64,000 bases of DNA from Adineta vaga (taxonomy: Eukaryota; Rotifera): assembly GCA_021613535.1 (NCBI GenBank), contig CP075493.1:4774001-4838000 (forward strand), given 5' to 3'. The notes beneath the pieces were generated by a model, which searched no databases, was not told the DNA's origin, and saw only the letters and a program-made list of their open reading frames with translations. The translations under genes and the position numbers were made by a program. Shown here piece after piece: positions 56,475 through 64,000 of the stretch (positions are counted from its first letter, which is position 1; the number at the start of each line of letters is the position of its first letter).

Positions 56475-57753
56475 ATGTCTTCATCGCCGACTGACAATAA
56501 CATTAGTGGTCATGTAAAATCAGGTTGGGAAAGTGTACGCTCAGTTTTTGAGCGACATTTAACCGATGGACTTAATATTGGAGCGAGCGTATGTATTTAT
56601 TATCAAGGTGAATATGTGATAATTTTGTCTGGTGGTTGGAAGGATGCGAAGGTAAAAAAACAAGCATATACATCAGATACCCTTCAACTTGTTGTTTTCC
56701 GTAACAAAAGGAACAGCAGCGGCAGCGTTAGCATTATGTGTAGAAAAAGGTTGATTAGATTACCAAGTATCTGTAGCTCGATATTGGCTTGAGTTTAGTG
56801 TCAATGGAAAGCAGGTATGTAGATTAAATAGATCATTGTTTTCATATGCATTTGAAACCAATGATTACATCAAAGGACATATTAGATCGAATGATTTCTC
56901 TATTGGCTGCTCAAAAACCTCATTGGGAACCCGGATCAGTACATGGCTATCATACTTATACGTTTTGATTTCTAGCTGGTGAACTTATTCGTCGAGTTGA
57001 TTCACAACTTCGCTCTTGTGGACAGTTTGTTCGCGATGAACTGGACAAGGAATTCTATATTGGCGTGTCGCATAGCAAGATTAAAGCATGTATTGCTCCT
57101 CTCATTCGAAAAGAAGTAAGAATGCGTTTTTTAAAATGGTACTCCAAAACTAGAAGACATATATATATATATACAAAGTAACGATCATATATGAATAAAT
57201 CTTCTTTGATTTTCTTCTTGCAGATCGACAGAAGTTTTTCTAGTTTTCGTTCAATAAATCCAATTACGGAAAAGACGATTACATGCAGTGGTACTTTTCC
57301 TTTGAATGCACCTAATAGTGATGAAGATATTTTCAATGATCCACGAATGCATCAAGCTGAAATATCAGCTGTCAGTGGCATTACTAATGTTCATATATTA
57401 GCACGAATCTATGCTCGACTCATTGCCGATGTAAAAGAAGACAATGAAACAAAAAATTGTCTTCTTAGCAAGAAAACTCTAGCATTAGCAACCGAAAATG
57501 TTACACCCAATGGTGACTTTTCTCACGTGATGAGTGGAGATGGGTTTGGTCATAAAGGTAAGTTTTTGTGTGACGCTTGATTCTTCAGATTTTTCTTTTC
57601 TTTTTTTTCTTAGGTGTGGGTGGTAGTCTAGCTTTTGCGTTAACTTCACGACAAATTGCTTTTGCTCATGTGTGCAATCAAATTGATTTAAGTACATTAA
57701 TTACGGATGTACGAAGTACTCGATTTTTTACAGCAATCGAAACTATTCTCTAA
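56475..57753 (+). pseudogene. Disrupted beta-lactamase-type serine hydrolase
   Basis: The first frame (MSSSPTDNNISGHVKSGWES, then NIGASVCIYYQGEY) is the start of a class C beta-lactamase/EstB-like serine hydrolase. Near 56690 one extra base shifts the frame; in the new frame the SxxK motif SVTKGTAAAALALCVEKG appears. TGA then replaces an expected Trp at 56752-56754, and another TGA at 56966-56968 interrupts the YHTYTF...LAGELIRR region. Downstream segments are intact: EFYIGVSHSKIKACIAPLI, a 107-nt intron with a TA repeat ending at 57223, ISAVSGITNVHILARIYARL, MSGDGFGHKG and GGSLAFALTSRQIAFAHVCN. The family includes animal LACT-1-like proteins and bacterial esterases. Three separate lesions make a functional product unlikely, unless unusual splicing bypasses them. 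Confidence 0.75.
57161..57174. repeat. (TA)n microsatellite in pseudogene intron
   Basis: About seven TA repeats within the intron of the serine-hydrolase pseudogene; a second short TA run lies at 57838-57852. Confidence 0.8.
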
Positions 57754-57935
57754 GAGAAAAATAACTTCTAGTTCTTCGAACGATCATATGGATACAAAAA
57801 TATAATTATTAGCTATTCAACATCATTGTCTTCATTTTATATATATATATATAAATCTGTATTATTGAAATCAAGTATAGAAAAATAGTTCGAAAGATTT
57901 ATTGTTCAAAATATCACCAAAAAAAGAACATTAAA

Positions 57936-58864
57936 TTATTCTTCATTACTCGATTTATCTCGATAAAGCATAATATCCCATGGTGGATTATTTGGATTTC
58001 CTAATTTAACTTCAATTCGTTCTCCTTCTAATAAATGTGCTCGACCATCCAATACATCAAGAGCCTTACGTGCTGTATGTAATGTAATTGCTACAGGATG
58101 TTTTTCTGGTGAATTTGCCCATTCCTCAAGTGACATCCATTGACAAGCAGCTATTTCAAGTGGATCATAATTGATTTTTTGATCTTCCTCATCTTCATTG
58201 AGTGTCATTAAACAACAGAAATAAATATCACCATGTCCAAAACGAAATACATTCTTATAGGTAAAACAAAGAACGCCACGAAAATGAGCACGAATACCTG
58301 TCTCTTCAAATACTTCACGTTCAACACCATTTTCAATTGATTCACCTAAATAATTCAAACAAATCGATAGTGTTATAGACGAAAATCTTATAGATAACCT
58401 ATATCGAGACAACCACCGGGTAATTTGAAATAATCTTTAACATAAGCAAAACGTTCTTGTATCAATAAGACTTCACGTTTTTTATTTATGACAAGACCAC
58501 CAACACCAATCGTAGACATGGCATAGCTTGGTAATTGATTAGGATCCTTTTCATCAAGCCAATGTGTTAACATAACATAATCCTTTTTAGCATGATGAAG
58601 AACAAAGCCAAGTTTTTGTGCGACAGGAATCAATTCTGTTCGATCATGTGGTATAGAAAGCCAGATACCTCGTCGTTTTGCTTGACGCCACGCTACTATA
58701 GATTTTTCTAGTTGTTGTTCAAATAAAGCTGGAGTTTTCGCAAGAAGTTTTCTATCGACAGTAACACCAGAATAGATATCATCATGTCCAGTTAATAAAA
58801 TGATTTCTTCCTTATTCTCACTTTCATCTGTGTTCATTTTCAGAGAATTCTTTTGATCAGTCAC
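57936..58864 (-). CDS. Nudix hydrolase, NUDT6-like
   Basis: Exons 58864-58399 and 58345-57936, joined in phase by a 53-nt intron inside the Nudix box, give about 291 residues. The N-terminal pre-Nudix domain (SIVAWRQAKRRGIWLSIPHD, KLGFVLHHAKKDYVMLTHWL) matches the NUDT6/plant NUDT2-7 group. The Nudix box reads GGCLDI/GESIENGVEREVFEETGI, fitting GX5EX7REUXEEXGU with all catalytic Glu present. The C-terminus ends in a peptide not shared with human NUDT6 (NPPWDIMLYRDKSSNEE). Family members hydrolyse nucleoside-diphosphate derivatives such as ADP-ribose, NADH or CoA; the substrate is not determinable here. A second Met (residue 10) could also be the start. Confidence 0.92.
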
Positions 58865-59393
58865 AAAAATAAAACACTAGACTTTGGCGTTGCGTCACGT
58901 CATTACCGTCACTATAAATATACATACAGATACAGTACACTCTACAGTGGTTAGAAATGACAACCAATAAGAATGGATCGGCAAAAACACAGCGCGACAA
59001 ATTGGTGAAACCGTATATGAACAACAAATATTGATTCTGAGAACAATATAACAAGAGAGTGAATTGGTTATACCAGCATACAAAACTGGTAATTATTATT
59101 CTGATCATTGAAGATACATTACAGATAGATAAGAATGGTCTACTTTTACATCTCATCTGCATTACAAATATTTTCGTTATCGTTTCATTTCAGTAATCGA
59201 TTTTATTAATTGTAGAAAAGAAAACAATTAAGATTTTTTTTTATTAACAATTGATTAAACTACTTTACATACTTGAGAGAACATCTAAAATACACACAAC
59301 AAACAAAAAAGGTTTTGTTTAATGCATTCTCAATTGCATCCTTAATAATTATCTCCTTTCCTGTAAAAATTCGTGTCAATTGTTGACATAGAA
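58865..59393. other. Intergenic spacer
   Basis: Between the Nudix gene start and the ERM gene stop, both on the minus strand. Expected to hold the Nudix promoter and ERM 3' UTR; no gene is seen. Confidence 0.45.
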
Positions 59394-62337
59394 TTATAAA
59401 TCTTGCAACATCGCCATACGTTTCGAAGTTGTACCGGATCGTGCTTTTTGTATTGTAGAATATTTATTATCACCAACAGCTAAACCTTCTTCATAGGCTT
59501 TATCTAGTAATGTTTGACGTTCTTCAATCTTTTTCGATTGAATGACATTTTTGAGATCTTGTAATTGTAATGCTAATTGAGTTTGTTTTGATTGTTTTTC
59601 GATTAATTGAGCTCTAAACATATCAATCAACATCTTATAGTAGAATAACATTCCTTTGTTGTACCTCTCATTTGATTCTTGAACTCTCGTAATCGGTCGA
59701 TACTATGAAGATAATAAACGATACGGATCAAGCTAATGAATAGAAGTCATGTTTACCGGTGGTGGAGATATAGTTGTTGTTCTCGATTGGGCATGTGCTG
59801 TTGCATTAGCAAGTGCTAATGATTGATTGAGTTGTGTGATTGCTAAAAGTTTTTCTCGTGCTGCTGCTTCTGCAACACGCCATTTCGCTACTTCTAATTT
59901 TAAATCATCAGCTTCTTTACGGCTAGAAAATAGAAAAAGAAGATCAGTTAAATGTTCTAGATAAATAGTAACGTATTTGTTAGTTCCCATATCCTTTTAT
60001 TTTGTTTTCACTAACCGATTTTCAATAGTAGATGAAAGAAGATGAAATTCATTATAATGAGATGGATGAAAATAAGAACTGTTTATTTTTTGAAAATAGA
60101 GTAAAAAATAACTTTAGGAACAAATGAATATCTTACTTTTTAACTGAATCGTTCACTAATGATGATATAACTTGTTCACATTCATTGATTTGTCGAGCAT
60201 ATGATCGTTTTTCTTCTTCATTCTTTTATGAGATAAATTTGTAAAGAATTCAACAATAAGTCATTAAACTTACTCGATTCATTTCATATTTACATCGTTC
60301 AAGTTGACTTTCAATTTCAAGTGCTTTAGCAGCTTGTAAACGAGCTTCTTCACTACTTAAATGTGCTTTACGTGCTAACAATTCAGCTGCTTCTTGATAT
60401 TTAGGCTAGAAAGATACATAGAACTCAATTAAGATCACGTTGAATAACAATAATGAACGAACCAATGTTTCATGAATTTCTTTCATTTGTTGTTGATACT
60501 CTATAAATTCACGTGTAATTTCATCACGACGTTTCTCCGCTTGAAATCTTAGTTCACGTTCTCGAGTAATAATTCGCATCTTTTCCTAGAAAACAAAAGT
60601 TAGATCAAGATTTCATTCAAACGAATTTCTTTATCGAAAGATAGAAACCATAGATCTCTTGAATACTTATATGGTAGCGAAGAAGAATGTCAATTATTTT
60701 TCTCTTAATAATTTCTTACATCTATATCGATTTCCAAGGTGGATTTAAAAATTAATTAAAAATGTCCCCGAAAGTTTATTGTACTGAGATGAATATTGAG
60801 AAGAGAAAATCTTGTGACTTTACTTTCTGTTGTTGTTCTTCGAAATATCTCATCTGTTGTATTTCGATCGATTGTTCTTGTCGACGTCTCATATACAATT
60901 CATGATTACCCATAGCTAAATCAAGTATCTAAATACGAATTTGTTATTATCCTTCATTTTGTTTTTCAAAGAAAGAGAAAAGCTTTCAATATACTTCTTT
61001 GCTTATTGAAGATTTCGCAGCATAAAACGCAAATGTTGCATTTTTATCACTGGTGAGATTTAAAATAACCTAGAATAGAACAATTGCTTTTTTCTGTATT
61101 CAAATAAACAAGAGTAATTCTTGATTTACTTTTTATCATGTGCTGTCACAGATCTAATATCTATCCATGAGAAGAAGACTTCTGGTCGTAGTTTATTTTT
61201 CTTATAAAAACGAATTCCTAATGAATCAATTCCAAGCCAAAGTTCTGCAGCAAGGAGTGGTTGATCTGACGTTTGTTGTTGTTGCTGCTGCTGCTGTTGT
61301 TGTTGTTGTTGTTGTTGTGAAAAGGATTTATTTCCACTTTGCATTTTAGATATTTCAAAAAATGCTAAACCAAACATATCTAAATCTTGCGCATGTTTTA
61401 AATAGGATATTTCTGCTTCTTCTCGTGTTAATGATGCATGTGTCCGCCATAAAGCAATAATACGACTTAACCAATCTGAACGAGATAATTCGATCTTTTG
61501 AAAACAAGATAATGGTAAGAGAGCTTCATTTTCAAAATTCACTGATTCAGTAGATGAAGAAGATACAGCTTGCTCATAATCACCGAAACTAGAAAAGGAA
61601 GTTAAAGAATAAATAAAAGATTTCTTCCTTCTTATTACTTTAGCTTGAAGTGAAAGTGAAGCGAGATGAGCAGCAGTTTCTGGTGGACAATAAATATTCA
61701 TATTAAGAATATCTTGTTTAACTTGAAGATAGAAAAGACGTCGTGTGATATCTTGTATAAGTTCATGTGTAATATCTTCGGGATAGAATTTAACCAGAAG
61801 ATACAATTCAATTGTGCCTTTAATCGATTGTAAAGCGGCACTTGTAATGGATGATGGAAGACTTAATGTTGATGTTGATGGAGATATTGGTGGTGAACGA
61901 AGTAGATGAGGTTTATAAATATCTGTTGTATTCGGTGAATCAGGTGTTTTCAATAAGATCGAATTAGGTGAGATTTGAATTGGTTGAGATAGAATCTAAA
62001 GCAAGATAGTTCTCTTTTTATGTTCACAAAATTAATCAAAAGCATACAGTACGACTTAAATGAAGCCAATTCCATTCATTTGTTATTTTATCAACATATT
62101 TCAACCCGAAATACCAATGTTCACGAAGACCCAGTGTTTGACAAATCAATGAAAATATTGTATTACCCTTAGCGGATGCCTAAAATAAGTTTGGATTTAA
62201 TGAAGAATAAGAAATAACAGATCGATATGTTCATTAAAAAAACTTACCTCAATAGTAAACTGTAGTTCCGCATCTAATGTAAAGATTTTACAAAAGTATT
62301 CATCAGATTTTTTCTTTCTACTACTAAACACCGGCAT
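59394..62337 (-). CDS. ERM-family protein (ezrin/radixin/moesin-like) with inserts in the FERM domain
   Basis: Roughly twelve exons, ATG at 62337 (MPVFSSRKKKSDEYFCKIF). F1 ends GLREHWYFGLKYVD; the F1-F2 junction carries a Ser/Pro-rich insert (about 61870-61950). F2 has IELYLLVKFYPEDITHELIQ, and F3 has RPEVFFSWIDIRSVTAHDKK and LAMGNHELYMRRR. A Gln run coded by CAA/CAG (61270-61318) sits in F3. An alpha-helical region follows (RERELRFQAEKRRDEITREF, ERCKYEMNR), then a Pro turn, then the C-terminal actin-binding region DNKYSTIQKARSGTTSKRM. The Thr in KYST aligns with the phospho-Thr that opens ERMs. These proteins link membrane proteins to F-actin. The canonical GT-AG join at 61130/61069 shifts the frame, so that junction is unresolved. 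Confidence 0.88.
61270..61318. repeat. CAA/CAG repeat encoding a Gln run
   Basis: Read on the minus strand, a run of CAA and CAG codons encodes about 15 Gln inside the F3 lobe of the ERM protein. Likely length-variable. Confidence 0.85.
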
Positions 62338-64000
62338 GGAGCGAGAGAGAAAAAAAAATGGTTTCGAATGATTTTTTTCTAATAATATCTAAAAAAAGGA
62401 TGACAACAACATTCTTTACTATTGTCTTATTCTTATCTATATTTCATTGTAGTATATTGAAGTGAGTCGTTTATTTAAACATTGATATTACCTACATAAC
62501 AGTTAATCTTTCATTTTCTGCCTATACGTACGGAAGACTCATTTTTTCGTATGTTTTTTTCTCTCTTCTGTACGTGTATATATGTCTTTTCTTCATTCAT
62601 TAACGTTTTTCGACAATCTCAGAGCGCGTGCGTGACATTATCGACGAGGAACAGAACCAATCGTTCTCTCTTTTCTTTTCGTATTTCGTTTCTGCTACGC
62701 AAGAAACCACATGCCAGACATACCTTTGCCTATTTTTTCTTCTTCTTCTTCTTCTTCTTCTTTTTCTTTTTATTTCTCATACCTATACGTTGACTTGTCG
62801 CACATTGATGTAGATTTGTTTGTCACGAATATAACTTCATCAGTTGTTTTTATTATTATTATTAACATTAAAATATATCTTTTTGTAGAATTTGACGTAA
62901 AAATCATTTAGAAGAAATACGTCAATAGCAAAGATTATTGACATAGATTTACATAGTTTACTCTTGAAAAAGAAAATTTATTCAAAATACTCAACATGAT
63001 GTGTGCAATCGACGAAGTTTCAATAGAATTTATCTTTTCTTTTTCTTCTGCCCACATTGAATACCAAACATAAATAACATTCAATTATAGACAATGACGT
63101 ATTTGAAAAAATTCTGACATCACTCTCTTTTCTTGTTCGATTAGTATTCGTAAAACTATTCGACGATTTCAAATATAAATATCAAACTCTCTATACATTC
63201 GTGAGTTTTTTATTACCATTCCAATTCATGACTAATTTCAACTTTACTGATATCTTATCTATCATTCATAATCATAGAGAAACACGAAGTTTTTCGTTTT
63301 TGTTAATATCATCATATATTGATTTTTCTTTTCTATTCTATTTGCATGTTTATTACTAGTGTAAGAGCAATTATCACTTAATGATGCGATGTGCACTTAA
63401 ATCATTGAAAAATCAAGATTTTTTTTATCAGTTTCTATATCAAACTTTATCAAAAGAGAGGTAAAAAATAGCAAGTGATACTTTTATCTCACATTTTCAT
63501 CTATAACGAAAAGTACTTTGGTCTGTTTGAAACACAGAAAATTCCATCTTCAGGTAAAAATAATCGAATAAGAAACTGACGTTGTTTTATAAGCTATACA
63601 TTATGTTGAAAGCTCGTCTATGACATAGAAAATATCCTTATTATCGAAGTAAATAGTCTTATATTTAAAAATAGGATGAAAAGTACGATGCATTTTTTTG
63701 TATTTTACTTGCATCAATCACAATCGCTTTTAAAATGTTAGTTGTCAATATTGATTAGAAGTCATCATAACTGTTTGTTTGTTTGTTTGTTTGTTTGTTT
63801 GTTTGCTATGAATAATGAATGAATCATAGATGATTGTATTCATGGTCTTGTAATATTTTTTTCTAAATAAAAGATGGTCTGTAATGATTGAACTATCTTG
63901 GCATTGATTTGTTTCTTCGTACATCTTTGATAAAACAATATACATGACACACTCTGTCTCGGAACACTTTTCACAATTACTGAACTTCTTTTTTTCACAT
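62338..64000. other. Gene-free end region with simple repeats
   Basis: 1.66 kb upstream of the ERM gene. It contains a TTC run near 62739-62765, general T-richness and a (GTTT)n tract near 63773-63805. Open frames are low complexity and none looks coding. The first few hundred bases should hold the ERM promoter. Confidence 0.5.
63773..63805. repeat. (GTTT)n tetranucleotide microsatellite
   Basis: About eight tandem GTTT units, seen directly. Confidence 0.9.

Noticed and set aside
63745-63945. Minus-strand frame containing a KQTN repeat
   Set aside because: The repeat comes from the (GTTT)n microsatellite; no coding evidence.

Overview
The window looks like a gene-dense stretch of an animal nuclear genome, most likely a bdelloid rotifer (Adineta/Rotaria type). 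The sequence is visibly AT-rich. Genes are compact, with GT-AG introns mostly about 50-65 nt long. Conserved animal genes (Integrator subunit 11, complex I MWFE subunit, ERM protein, GRAMD1/Aster, ABCA transporter, two-pore K+ channel, carboxypeptidase Q) sit beside genes with a bacterial look: a FucP-type sugar permease, a fuconolactonase-like amidohydrolase, an intronless ATP-grasp enzyme and a decayed GH31 glucosidase. An R-S-EXE ADP-ribosyltransferase followed by leucine-rich repeats is also typical of bdelloids. The species assignment is inference. All exon models were read by eye from splice sites, reading phase and family knowledge.

Layout. 1-6.3 kb (-): an unrecognised gene and a calexcitin-like EF-hand protein with a long low-complexity tail. 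6.8-8.0 kb (-): an ankyrin, tail-anchored protein resembling GASZ/ASZ1. 8.75-10.4 kb (+): a secreted Frizzled-CRD protein. 10.9-13.9 kb (-): an unrecognised many-exon gene. 14.2-15.7 kb (+): a GH31 pseudogene. 15.8-22.1 kb (-): a hypothetical protein, INTS11, NDUFA1 and a disordered nuclear-type protein. 22.4-32.4 kb (-): an SDR, an ABCA transporter, an ATP-grasp enzyme and a K2P channel. 33.6 kb (+): a four-TM protein. 34.4-35.5 kb (-): a membrane-anchored S1/P1 nuclease.

36.3-42.1 kb (+) is the most interesting part. It holds an intronless LRR-FucP fusion, then a 2-oxoglutarate/malate-type mitochondrial carrier whose stop lies 34 nt before the ATG of a candidate XLF/PAXX-type repair factor (a possible trans-spliced operon), then a fuconolactonase-like amidohydrolase. 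42.2-43.7 kb (-): carboxypeptidase Q. 44.9-48.8 kb (-): an ADP-ribosyltransferase-LRR gene with an unusually long gap. 49.1-57.8 kb (+): an SLC35E transporter, a Pro/Met-rich myristoylation candidate, a GRAMD1/Aster sterol-transfer protein, a small coiled-coil-like protein and a beta-lactamase-type serine hydrolase pseudogene. 57.9-62.3 kb (-): a NUDT6-like Nudix hydrolase and an ERM protein with one problematic exon junction. The last 1.6 kb has no gene I can support.

The neighbours do not form one pathway, as expected for animal chromosomal DNA. The possible functional groupings are the fucose-type permease with the lactonase, and the carrier/repair-factor pair.
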